The translations under genes and the position numbers were made by a program. This document shows positions 9,801-17,339 of a DNA stretch of 64,000 nucleotides, one piece after another. Within the stretch, counting starts at the first letter, position 1, and the number at the start of each line of letters is the position of its first letter. Location: NCBI RefSeq assembly GCF_900299535.1, contig NZ_OMKE01000017.1, forward strand, positions 1 through 64,000, in the 5' to 3' direction. The notes under the pieces are model-generated. The model made no database searches, had not been told where the DNA came from, and worked only from the letters and a program-made list of their open reading frames with translations. Source of the stretch: Aquimarina aquimarini (GTDB lineage: Bacteria; Bacteroidota; Bacteroidia; Flavobacteriales; Flavobacteriaceae).

Positions 9801-10311
9801 GCATACCACGACCTCCACCTCCTGAGGCGGCTTTGAGCATTACAGGATACCCGATACTCTTTGCTTCTTCTATAGCAATAGCAATGTCTGTAAGTTCTTT
9901 TTTATTACTTTGAATAATTGGTATATCATTTTCTATTGCTACTTTTTTGGCCGTTATCTTATCTCCCAACGATTGTAATACCGACACTTTAGGGCCAATA
10001 AAAATGATATCATTTTCTAAACATTTCTGTGCAAAATCCGCGTTTTCTGATAGAAACCCATATCCTGGATGAATGGCATCTACATTATTGTTTTTTGCAA
10101 CTTTGATAATCTCCTCTATATTGAGGTACGGTTTTAACGGTTGGTTATTTTCGCCAATCTGGTAGGCTTCATCAGATTTGTATCTGTGTAAGGAGTATCG
10201 ATCTTCATAGGTATATACTCCTACCGTTTGCAAACCAATCTCTGTACAAGCTCTAAAAATACGAATTGCGATTTCTCCCCTATTAGCCACTAATACTTTT
10301 TTGATTTGCAT
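6859..10311 (-). CDS. pyc: Pyruvate carboxylase
   Basis: Full-length single-chain enzyme of 1150 residues that carboxylates pyruvate to oxaloacetate using ATP, bicarbonate and biotin. The N-terminal biotin carboxylase/ATP-grasp domain shows the glycine loop KAASGGGGRGMRV near residue 160. The carboxyltransferase domain begins near residue 530 (DTTMRDAHQSLLATRMRT). The C-terminal biotinyl domain carries EAMKMET with biotin lysine K1116. The biotin ligase gene at 35753-36484 in this window would modify that lysine. It is a monocistronic minus-strand gene in the cytoplasm; an anaplerotic role is standard for the family. No clear promoter box was found upstream. Confidence 0.97.
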   Translation of the reverse strand: MQIKKVLVANRGEIAIRIFRACTEIGLQTVGVYTYEDRYSLHRYKSDEAYQIGENNQPLKPYLNIEEIIKVAKNNNVDAIHPGYGFLSENADFAQKCLENDIIFIGPKVSVLQSLGDKITAKKVAIENDIPIIQSNKKELTDIAIAIEEAKSIGYPVMLKAASGGGGRGMRVIRNKEELEKAYPESRREALNAFGDDTVFLEKFVENPKHIEVQIVADHHGNMVHLFERDCSVQRRYQKVIEYAPSFGVSEKIKQALYEYALKICKAVDYNNIGTVEFLVDEDESIYFIEVNPRVQVEHTVTEIVTGIDLIKAQVFIAGGYKLSDRQIKIESQENLKINGFALQCRITTEDPENDFKPDYGTITTYRSASGFGIRLDAGSVYQGVTISPFFDSMLVKISANSRTLDGACRKMRRALSEFRIRGVKTNMPFLDNILQHETFRKGEATVNFIQNTKSLFTIKESRNRATKLANFLGNVIVNGNPDVKKIDPEKTFVTPVVPKYDETASYVKGTKDLLTELGPEKFATWLKNEKKVHYTDTTMRDAHQSLLATRMRTYDMQKVAEGFAKNHPEIFSMEVWGGATFDVCLRFLKENPWERLRTLRKAMPNLLLQMLIRGSNGVGYKAYPDNLIGKFVEQSWENGVDVFRIFDSLNWMKSIAPCIEHVRTKTQGLAEGSLCYTGDILDPKRTKYTLEYYIQLAKDIENAGAHILGIKDMAGLLKPYAAYELVSALKTEINIPIHLHTHDTSSVQSATYLKAIEAGVDVVDVAIGGLSGLTAQPNFNAVLEMMKFHERENPINISKLNEYSNYWEAVREYYYVFESGLKAGTGEVYQHEIPGGQYSNLKPQAQGLGLADRFHEITKMYGEVNQLFGDIVKVTPSSKVVGDMAQYLVSNDLTIEDVKERGETISFPQSVVSLFKGELGQPVGEFPKGLQKSILKDQKPFTNRPNAHLEPVDFETEFEDFVKTFRKGMARALDITDFLSYKLYPKVFTGAYNHHLQYGDVTNIPTKNFFYGMTPGEEIIIELDKGKTLLIELISIGEPHEDGMVTIFFKVNGQTRNVEIQDHSIKVEKVTHVKVDKSDSKQIGAPLQGSLSSVLVKTGQEVKKNEPLFIIEAMKMETTITANEDAVVKKIALKSGTMVNADDLVVSFK

Positions 10312-10666
10312 GATATAATATTAAATAAATTAAAACTTTTTGAACACTCGTCTCCGAAGATATTAATTCAGATAATTTATTGCAATACAACCACTTCAAA
10401 ATAATTCATTTTTTCACTAATACTTAACTAATTCTATTAATCTGTTAATTAAAACACTATTATTCATCAAAATGGTAAGTTATTATTATTCTTAACTTGA
10501 GAATACTTCATCTCCAAAAAATTAGAGTTTATATCTAGTTATATAAGATTATCAAGCTTTATTCGTTATTATAAAATACAAGAGGGAATACAATCTCTAA
10601 TATGATTGCTAAAAGATATTCCCAAATCATAAACCATTTGTTTAATACCCATTAAATATTTTTATT
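10312..10666. other. Intergenic region between pyc and a lipoprotein gene
   Basis: About 355 AT-rich bases holding the divergent promoters of pyc (minus) and the 10667 lipoprotein (plus). TAGAGTTTA near 10523 with TTG 23 bases upstream is a weak plus-strand candidate. No other structure is seen. Confidence 0.45.
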
Positions 10667-11509
10667 ATGAAAAATAGAATTATTGTATTTGCCAGCCTAC
10701 TACTATTTACCAGTGCATTTTTATCAAGTTGTAATAGTGATGATGACAAAACATCTATTCCTTCTACTCCAGTTACGACTTCAAAACAATACAAAAACAT
10801 TGAAGCGGCTAATACCAAAATAAATGCTATCGTAGAAAATGTTTTTAACACAGAATCTACTATCAAACTACATGGTAACCCTGCTAACAAAATGTCAAAT
10901 TGCATGACAATTACCTCAGAAATAGCAGAACAAAATCAAGTTGTTGTTATTGATTTTGGTACTAATTGTGAAGTATCTAACGGAGAAATTATATCTGGTA
11001 AGATTCGTATGAGTTTTGCTGTGGAGTTAGATACTGAAAGTAAAATAGAAATTAATTATAGTCTTGAAAATGTTATCTACAATGACATTACAGTAAGTGG
11101 TAATGCTACGACTATATTTTCTATTCAAAATGATACTACAGGTGCTACACGCTTTACAACAAATTCAGATTTCTCATTTGCTTGGGGCAATGAAATTTCT
11201 GCTACAAGCACAACTAACTTTGTTACAGAATCAGTTTTTGAAACTAATAATCCAGATACTCCCACTGATTTGATTTTTTATACAGTAACTACAGGTACTA
11301 GTGTAACAGAATTTTCTAATGGTGATCGATACGCTGCAGAAATTACAACTCCTATACGTAATGAGAGCGCTTGTCAATATACAGTAAGTGGTGTTATCGT
11401 TACTACAGAAAATACCGCTACCGTTACCTTGGATTATGGTGATGGAACTTGTGATAATATTGCTACTCAAACTGATAGCGATGGTAATCAAACAACCATA
11501 GAATTATAA
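10667..11509 (+). CDS. Surface-type lipoprotein, first of a tandem paralog pair
   Basis: 280 residues. The signal peptide ends in a lipobox (LSSC, C22) followed by N-S-D-D-D, an acidic motif associated in Bacteroidota with export of lipoproteins to the cell surface. The mature part is rich in Thr, Ser, Asn and Glu with a beta-rich pattern and contains a few cysteines; the C-terminus has YGDGTCDNIATQTDSDGN. No known domain is recognised. A paralog of identical length follows at 11674; both share the leader, the mature beginning and the GDGTCD block. The two genes probably arose by tandem duplication. Each has its own terminator, so they are separately transcribed units. Confidence 0.85.
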   Translation: MKNRIIVFASLLLFTSAFLSSCNSDDDKTSIPSTPVTTSKQYKNIEAANTKINAIVENVFNTESTIKLHGNPANKMSNCMTITSEIAEQNQVVVIDFGTNCEVSNGEIISGKIRMSFAVELDTESKIEINYSLENVIYNDITVSGNATTIFSIQNDTTGATRFTTNSDFSFAWGNEISATSTTNFVTESVFETNNPDTPTDLIFYTVTTGTSVTEFSNGDRYAAEITTPIRNESACQYTVSGVIVTTENTATVTLDYGDGTCDNIATQTDSDGNQTTIEL

Positions 11510-11526
11510 CAACTTTTCCTTTGTTT

Positions 11527-11566
11527 AAAAAAAGCGTTTTAGAGATTTTCTCTGAAGCGTTTTTTT
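11527..11566 (+). terminator. Intrinsic terminator after first lipoprotein
   Basis: Arms AAAAAAAGCGTTTTAGAGA and TCTCTGAAGCGTTTTTTT pair with G-T wobbles and one bulge, ending in a T-tract. Confidence 0.6.
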
Positions 11567-11612
11567 ATTGAAAATTAACAAAGGATTAGTATTCATCATT
11601 AGTACCATTGAC

Positions 11613-11620
11613 TAATTTTG
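11613..11620 (+). promoter_or_regulatory. -7 box TAATTTTG for the second lipoprotein
   Basis: Exact match to TAnnTTTG about 54 bases before the ATG at 11674. No TTG is found at the usual upstream distance. Confidence 0.45.
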
Positions 11621-11673
11621 TCTCTTAACAACCCCGAGTAAATAATATATAACCTTTTTTTTAATCATTAAAT

Positions 11674-12516
11674 ATGAAAAACCGAATTATTGCCTTTGCA
11701 AGTGTACTTATAACAACCGCTTTTATGCTAAGTTGTAGTAGTGACGATGATAATACATCTACAGCTCCTGATGGAGTGATTACTGCTACAAAATATAAGG
11801 ACATAAAATCAGCTAATCGTGAAATTAATGCAGTAGTACAAGGTGCTTTTAACACTCAACCTACTCCTGCTTCTAAGAGTAGCTATATCAATAAAACTAC
11901 TGACTGTACTACTATTGATGGTATGGATGCTGGTACAGGAGGAAATGTTACTATAGATTTTGGTACTAATTGTAGCTTACCTGATGGAGAAACTGTATCT
12001 GGTAAAATTATTATAAGTTTTAGCATTAAAGAAGAAGCTACAGGAGTACGAATCGATATGAATTATTCATTAGAGAACTTTTCTTTTAACGGTATAACTG
12101 TTAGTGGAAATTCTGTTGCTACTATCTCTGCTAATCTAGAGAGTGATCAGTATTTTACTTCAACCTCTGACTATGTATTTACATGGGATGATGGTCTTAA
12201 AGTTACTAGTAAGGATGTTACTTCTACAGAAGTAATCTTGAATCAGGAAACTTTTGAATACCACACACTAGTTCATTTGGATACTAAAGCTGAATTTAAT
12301 AATGGTGATGTGTATACTTCTAAAACTACTGCTCCATTACGAATTGAAAATGGATGTGAATATGTAGTTAGTGGTACTATTGTGACCAATGAAAATGCAG
12401 CAACCACTACATTGGACTATGGTGATGGTACTTGTGATAAGATTGCTAATCAAACAGATAGTGATGGTAACACTACAACAATAGACCTAAGCGTAGAGGA
12501 AAATTTCACTCTATAA
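11674..12516 (+). CDS. Surface-type lipoprotein, second of a tandem paralog pair
   Basis: 280 residues with lipobox LSC (C21) followed by S-S-D-D-D, again a surface-export-like acidic motif. It parallels the gene at 10667 along its whole length: leader MKNRII.FAS, early KYK-I-AN---NA motif, FGTNC, YSLEN, ISGK/VSGK and C-terminal YGDGTCDKIANQTDSDGN, but it ends with eight extra residues. Function unknown; a beta-sandwich-like secreted domain is plausible from the strand pattern. It has its own -7 box and a strong terminator shared with the convergent TRAP binding-protein gene. Confidence 0.85.
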   Translation: MKNRIIAFASVLITTAFMLSCSSDDDNTSTAPDGVITATKYKDIKSANREINAVVQGAFNTQPTPASKSSYINKTTDCTTIDGMDAGTGGNVTIDFGTNCSLPDGETVSGKIIISFSIKEEATGVRIDMNYSLENFSFNGITVSGNSVATISANLESDQYFTSTSDYVFTWDDGLKVTSKDVTSTEVILNQETFEYHTLVHLDTKAEFNNGDVYTSKTTAPLRIENGCEYVVSGTIVTNENAATTTLDYGDGTCDKIANQTDSDGNTTTIDLSVEENFTL

Positions 12517-12549
12517 AAAAAGCTATTCTATTTCGTCATAATTAATAGT

Positions 12550-12585
12550 AAAACCGTTTTTAGAAAAATTTCTAAAAACGGTTTT
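12550..12585. terminator. Bidirectional intrinsic terminator
   Basis: Near-perfect hairpin with arms AAAACCGTTTTTAGA / TCTAAAAACGGTTTT. It lies between the second lipoprotein and the TRAP operon, which are convergent. Confidence 0.85.
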
Positions 12586-12586
12586 A

Positions 12587-13708
12587 TCATTTCTGTATTT
12601 TATTGTAATAAGCTTTCTCTGTTACTTTTGACCATTTAGAAATATTGTTCTGAAAATTTGAATAACTCTCATACACTTCTTTAGACAGCGGATCATCTCC
12701 TATCATTTCTTGAATTGCTTCTTCTGTATAACCTCGTAAACCATCAAGAGTTTCTTTTGAAAACTCTCGAAGTTCTACCTTTTCTTCATTGATTAATTTA
12801 TCTAGGTAAATACCATTTTGTTTATCAAACTCTGCCAAAACCCATACTTGCGCACGTTTTGATGCTGCCTCTAATACTGCTTGTAAATGTCTTGGCAAAC
12901 CATCATATAGGTTTTTATTGACAAAAAACTCTAACTGCGAACCTGTTTCGTGCCATCCAGGTGTATAGTAATACTTTGCTATTTTATGAAACCCCATCTT
13001 ATAATCGTGGTAAGGCCCAATCCATTCTGTTGCATCGATCACTCCTCTTTCTAAACTTGTATACACCTCGCTACCTGCTACAAGTACAGCTGCACCTCCT
13101 GCTTTTTCTAGCACCTTTCCTCCTATGCCTGGTAAACGCATTTTTAGCCCTTTAAAGTCTTCTATAGAATTAATCTCACGATTAAACCAGCCCCCCATCT
13201 GCACTCCTGTATTTCCTCCCATAAATGGAACAAGATTAAATTTGGCATACGTCTTTTTCCATAACTCATATCCTCCTCCAGTTTCCAACCACGAGGTAAT
13301 CTGCTGACTATTCATTCCAAACGGAACTGCTGCAAAGAATTGTGCTGCTGGGGTTTTACCTGCCCAATAATACGCTGCTCCGCATCCCATTTCTATACTA
13401 CCTTGCGAGACTGCATCAAAAGCTTCTAATGGAGGAACGAGCTCTCCTCCTCCATATACTTTTATTTTTATTTGTCCATTAGATAATTCATCTACCCATT
13501 CAGCATATTTTTCTGCTACTTCACCTACTACAGGAAAATTTGGTGGCCAAGTGGTAGTCATTTTCCAATAAAAAACCTTGTCAGGTTTGGCTACATCATA
13601 TGTGGCTGTACTCATACTAGCTGGAGGATCCCCAAGGCAAGAAAAAAACAACGACACTGTTATTAATAAAACAGTGTATGTAAACATGGTATGTTTTTGA
13701 ATATTCAT
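12587..13708 (-). CDS. TRAP transporter substrate-binding protein, lipoprotein (DctP family)
   Basis: 373 residues. It binds the substrate outside the inner membrane and hands it to the DctQM permease. The family signature is visible as KMRLPGIGGKVLEKAGG in the middle, and the sequence around EWIGPYHDYKMGF resembles the TakP group that binds 2-oxo acids, though substrate assignment is inference. The N-terminus has a lipobox (FFSC, C24), so the protein is probably lipid-anchored rather than free. It is the last gene of the operon, 37 bases after the large permease gene. Its stop is directly followed by the shared terminator. Confidence 0.9.
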   Translation of the reverse strand: MNIQKHTMFTYTVLLITVSLFFSCLGDPPASMSTATYDVAKPDKVFYWKMTTTWPPNFPVVGEVAEKYAEWVDELSNGQIKIKVYGGGELVPPLEAFDAVSQGSIEMGCGAAYYWAGKTPAAQFFAAVPFGMNSQQITSWLETGGGYELWKKTYAKFNLVPFMGGNTGVQMGGWFNREINSIEDFKGLKMRLPGIGGKVLEKAGGAAVLVAGSEVYTSLERGVIDATEWIGPYHDYKMGFHKIAKYYYTPGWHETGSQLEFFVNKNLYDGLPRHLQAVLEAASKRAQVWVLAEFDKQNGIYLDKLINEEKVELREFSKETLDGLRGYTEEAIQEMIGDDPLSKEVYESYSNFQNNISKWSKVTEKAYYNKIQK

Positions 13709-13745
13709 AAATTCTATCTTTTGTACTAAGTAACTTGTTCTCTTT

Positions 13746-15092
13746 TTATTTTGAAATAAAAATAATCTCTGGAAAAAATACTACTACTCCAACAATGATT
13801 AGTTGAATGATTATAAAAGGAATAATACCTTTATAAATCTGACTGGTTTTTACGCTCTCTGGTGCAACTCCTTTGAGGTAAAATAATGCAAAACCAAACG
13901 GAGGAGTCAAAAATGATGTTTGCAGATTTAATGCTATCAAAATTCCAACCCATAACATATCCATATCAAAGGCATTAAAAACAGGAGTTACTACTGGTAT
14001 AATAATGAATATGATCTCAATAAAATCAATAAAAAAACCTGCTATAAAAATGACTACCATCACTAATACCAAAAACATAAGAGGACTCAGGTTTGAGGAT
14101 ATAATTAATTCTTGTAAGTACGTATCACCCCCCAATGTTCTGAATACTAATGTAAATGTGGTTGCCCCCAAAAGAATAAAGAACACCATTGAGGTAAGCT
14201 TGGTCGTCTCTTGAGCTACTTGTTTTAATGTTTTAAAAGAAAACTTTTTTTGAGTGATCGTTAATAGTGTCGCTCCTATTGCTCCAATAGCAGAGGCTTC
14301 AGTAGGTGAAGCAATCCCTGTAAAAATAGAACCTAATACCAAAACAATTAATAATATTGGCAGAAATAATACTTTGAGCACTTTTACCGTAAAATCATTT
14401 CCTCTAAATGCTGCTATTTCTTCTGCAGGAATACTAGGTGCATCTTCTTTATTTATAAAAGAGGTGATCAATATATAAATAATATAGAGCCCTACTAGTA
14501 ATACCCCTGGTAACAATGCTGCCGAGAATAATGCGCCAACATCAACAGATGCTGATCCTCTGGAAGAGCTATTAATGGTATCTGCTAGTAATACCAGTAC
14601 AATTGATGGTGGAATAATTTGTCCTAAAGTCCCAGAAGATGCAATTACTCCAGTAGCAAGTTCTGTTTTATATCCTCTTTTGAGCATTGTAGGCAAACTT
14701 ATTAATCCCATAGTTACTACAGTTGCTCCCACAATTCCTGTTGATGCTGCAAGTAATGCTCCTACCAATACTACCGAAATTGCCAATCCGCCACGTACAC
14801 GACCAAACATCATAGCCATTGTTTCTAATAAACTTTGTGCAAGGCCAGATTTTTCTAACATAATTCCCATAAAAATAAATAGAGGAACTGCCATCAATAC
14901 ATAATTATTGACAACTCCCATGATTCGAGAAGGAAGTAAATAAAATGTAGACATCTGGAACTGTTCTGGTGCAAAAATAGAAACTCCAAAAGCAAAAATC
15001 ACAGAGATTCCTCCTAAGGTAAAAGCTACAGGGTAGCCTCTGAGAATCAAAATAAATATAATTAGAAATAGTACGATTGCCAGATACTCCAT
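13746..15092 (-). CDS. dctM: TRAP transporter large permease subunit (DctM)
   Basis: 448 residues, the usual DctM size, with about twelve hydrophobic spans and conserved features such as VPLFIFMG near the N-terminus and GxIxPPSI (GQIIPPSI) in the middle. It forms the Na+-coupled translocation path of the TRAP transporter in the inner membrane. The ATG overlaps the stop of the small subunit gene by one base (TAATG), a classic coupling arrangement. The binding protein follows 37 bases downstream. Confidence 0.95.
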   Translation of the reverse strand: MEYLAIVLFLIIFILILRGYPVAFTLGGISVIFAFGVSIFAPEQFQMSTFYLLPSRIMGVVNNYVLMAVPLFIFMGIMLEKSGLAQSLLETMAMMFGRVRGGLAISVVLVGALLAASTGIVGATVVTMGLISLPTMLKRGYKTELATGVIASSGTLGQIIPPSIVLVLLADTINSSSRGSASVDVGALFSAALLPGVLLVGLYIIYILITSFINKEDAPSIPAEEIAAFRGNDFTVKVLKVLFLPILLIVLVLGSIFTGIASPTEASAIGAIGATLLTITQKKFSFKTLKQVAQETTKLTSMVFFILLGATTFTLVFRTLGGDTYLQELIISSNLSPLMFLVLVMVVIFIAGFFIDFIEIIFIIIPVVTPVFNAFDMDMLWVGILIALNLQTSFLTPPFGFALFYLKGVAPESVKTSQIYKGIIPFIIIQLIIVGVVVFFPEIIFISK

Positions 15093-15595
15093 TACGCTTT
15101 TTTATTGAAAATGGTTTGAAATGATTTCAACATATGTGAAATCCCTTGAAGTAACAGGAAGATAAACCCAAGGGTGATACAAAATTTGAGGACATATAAT
15201 CCTGGTAATCCTCCTGGTTGAGGAGAACTTTCGCCTATCATAAAAGAAAACTGCCCATAATACCATGATGAAACGATGACTACATAACACCAAGGAACTA
15301 ATAAAAAAATACCTCCAAAAAGGTCGACCCAAGCTTTGCCTTTGTCTGATAATTTGGTATAAAAAACATCTACTCGTACATGTTTTTCAAATTTGAATGT
15401 ATATCCAGAGGCTAGTAAAAACAGCATTCCGAAGAGATAAATTTCTACCTCTATCATCCAGACATATGTAAATTTAAAAATATAACGAACGATCACATCC
15501 AGACCAATCATCACTGCCAAAAAAACGGCTATCCAACTAACTAATGTTCCTGTTTTTTCACCAATCCAATCTAAAAAATCAATACTTTTTTGCAT
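15092..15595 (-). CDS. dctQ: TRAP transporter small permease subunit (DctQ)
   Basis: 167 residues with four hydrophobic spans, typical of DctQ. It is the first gene of the dctQ-dctM-binding protein operon. DctQ associates with DctM in the inner membrane. The TAA overlaps the dctM start. About 120 bases separate it from yaaA upstream on the same strand; TATCTTCA and TACGTTTA there are only weak promoter candidates. Confidence 0.92.
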   Translation of the reverse strand: MQKSIDFLDWIGEKTGTLVSWIAVFLAVMIGLDVIVRYIFKFTYVWMIEVEIYLFGMLFLLASGYTFKFEKHVRVDVFYTKLSDKGKAWVDLFGGIFLLVPWCYVVIVSSWYYGQFSFMIGESSPQPGGLPGLYVLKFCITLGFIFLLLQGISHMLKSFQTIFNKKA

Positions 15596-15714
15596 CTAAT
15601 GATTTGTGTTTGTAAACGTAGTATGAAGATACTAAAATTAGCTATACAAAAAATAGAAGTAGTATAAGAAAGTAGATCTTACTTAATGCTTAAACCTCAA
15701 AAAAATAAAATTAA

Positions 15715-16476
15715 TTATCGTACAAAAACAGGCTCATTAGGCTTTGTAGTAAACTCTTCGCTAAATCCATACCCTTCATAATTAAAACCTTTTAAGTCGT
15801 CTATAGTTTCTGCTCCTGTATCAAGTATATAACGAACCATCATACCTCTGGCTTTCTTTGCATAGAAACTGATTATTTTAAGTTTATCTCCTTTCCAATC
15901 TTTAAATTGAGGAGCAATCACAGGTACTTTTAATGATTTTGTGTCTATAGCACTAAAATATTCATTGCTTGCCAAGTTTACAAATAGTTCATTCTCTTGC
16001 AATTCATCATTAAGTTGTTGAGTAATTTGCTTTTTCCAGAATTCGTACAAATTATTTTTTCGCCCTACTTTTATCTTAGTTCCCATCTCTAAACGATATG
16101 GTTGCATAAGGTCTAATGGTTTTAATATACCATATAATCCAGATAATATTCTCAACTTATCTTGTAGTACATCTAACTTATCTTCAGGAATAGTATAAGC
16201 ATCTAATCCTGTATATACATCTCCATTGAATGCATAAACCGACGGTCTTGCATTACCTATTGTAAAAGGTAACTCAAAATCCTGATTACGTTGCCAGTTT
16301 AATTGTGCTAATTTATCACTTATACTCATTAGCTCAGAAAGGTTTTTTGGTGTCTTTTTTCTGAGTACCGTATTTAGCTTTTCTATTTCAGAAAGAAATA
16401 CTGGTGTCGTATACTGTGTTGTTGGCAAAGCTGTTTCAAAATCTAATGATTTTGCTGGAGATATTACAATTTTCAT
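15715..16476 (-). CDS. yaaA: Peroxide stress protein YaaA (UPF0246)
   Basis: 253 residues beginning [14 protein letters not shown], the diagnostic N-terminus of the family. Other conserved parts are [13 protein letters not shown] near residue 75 and a C-terminal KKARG-MVR segment. In E. coli YaaA limits free iron during peroxide stress; the biochemical role is still loosely defined. It is a single gene with an exact -7 box 22 bases upstream of the ATG. Confidence 0.93.
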   Translation of the reverse strand: MKIVISPAKSLDFETALPTTQYTTPVFLSEIEKLNTVLRKKTPKNLSELMSISDKLAQLNWQRNQDFELPFTIGNARPSVYAFNGDVYTGLDAYTIPEDKLDVLQDKLRILSGLYGILKPLDLMQPYRLEMGTKIKVGRKNNLYEFWKKQITQQLNDELQENELFVNLASNEYFSAIDTKSLKVPVIAPQFKDWKGDKLKIISFYAKKARGMMVRYILDTGAETIDDLKGFNYEGYGFSEEFTTKPNEPVFVR

Positions 16477-16498
16477 TACAAGTGCTATTTTTGTTGTT

Positions 16499-16506
16499 CA
16501 AAAATA
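16499..16506 (-). promoter_or_regulatory. -7 box TATTTTTG for yaaA
   Basis: Exact TAnnTTTG match on the minus strand. The predicted transcript would have a leader of about 16 bases. No upstream TTG at standard spacing. Confidence 0.5.
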
Positions 16507-16570
16507 CGATTGTACATCGAGAATTAAAATCCGTACCTGTATTTATTCTCTATTCGGGTATTTATAAAAG

Positions 16571-16972
16571 TTATTCTGACCTTATTATATATTTTTCTAT
16601 CTGTGACATAAAGCTTTCTTCATCTTTGTATGCAAGCATATTCCCTTCGGGATCAAAAAATTTTGCTACTGTTCCCCATGAATGTTCTTGATAATCAACC
16701 TTGATATTTTTCCTTATAAGATTATCTGCCATGGCTTTTACATTCTCTACATTTATTCTGATACAGCTAAAATTTTTATCAAAATTTTCTTTTAACTGAA
16801 GATATTCTCTCCTGTCTTCTTTTTCTACCATAAGATAGGTTCCATAAAGATCAAAACACGTTAATTCTGTATCTTTAAACAAAATATCCAACTCTATTAT
16901 TTCATTATAAAACGTAATACATTCCTCATATTTCTTTACATATAGAATTAGCCCTGTTCTTTTGAATGTCAT
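16571..16972 (-). CDS. VOC (glyoxalase/bleomycin-resistance-like) family protein
   Basis: 133 residues starting at ATG 16972 (MTFKRTGLILYVKKYEE). The earlier in-frame start at 17014 would add 14 hydrophobic residues that do not belong to the fold. A single VOC half-domain pair is visible: LILYV at the first strand, then DLYGTYLMVE, and a C-terminal WGTVAKFFDPEGNMLAY with the usual F-x-D-P-x-G-N. VOC proteins bind divalent metal and act on small molecules; no specific substrate can be assigned. Downstream neighbour yaaA is on the same strand, 94 bases away. Confidence 0.85.
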   Translation of the reverse strand: MTFKRTGLILYVKKYEECITFYNEIIELDILFKDTELTCFDLYGTYLMVEKEDRREYLQLKENFDKNFSCIRINVENVKAMADNLIRKNIKVDYQEHSWGTVAKFFDPEGNMLAYKDEESFMSQIEKYIIRSE

Positions 16973-17339
16973 ATAAAATATTTTTATCAACACAATAAAA
17001 ACATTAAGTATCACTATAACAGATAATTACAATAAACAAAAGAAATACCTTTATCAACACTCTCTATCCCAATTATCAATGATATATTTTGATACGTTAT
17101 ACCATTCATTTTTAAGGTATACCCATAATTAAAATGTTAATAACAACTAAAAAATTATTCTTTATTGATTTATATTTTAACTATTTTTAACACTAACAAC
17201 GTATTACAACGAGGGGATAACCTTCTGACTTTCGTCACAAAAATTATGATTTTTATTATTTATTATTGGTGAATTCATTGTCTATAATCACAATTTTATT
17301 GCTACTTATTGCCTCAATGTATAATTTAAAATTTGTAAT
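16973..17339. other. Intergenic region upstream of a VOC gene and a GH99-like gene
   Basis: About 365 AT-rich bases between divergent genes. Close to the plus-strand start, TTG (in TTATTGCC) precedes TAAAATTTG by roughly 20 bases, a weak promoter candidate for 17340. No open frame or RNA is seen. Confidence 0.4.

Noticed and set aside
6859-15595. pyc and the TRAP genes as one pyruvate-related operon
   Set aside because: They are separated by two plus-strand lipoprotein genes and several terminators.
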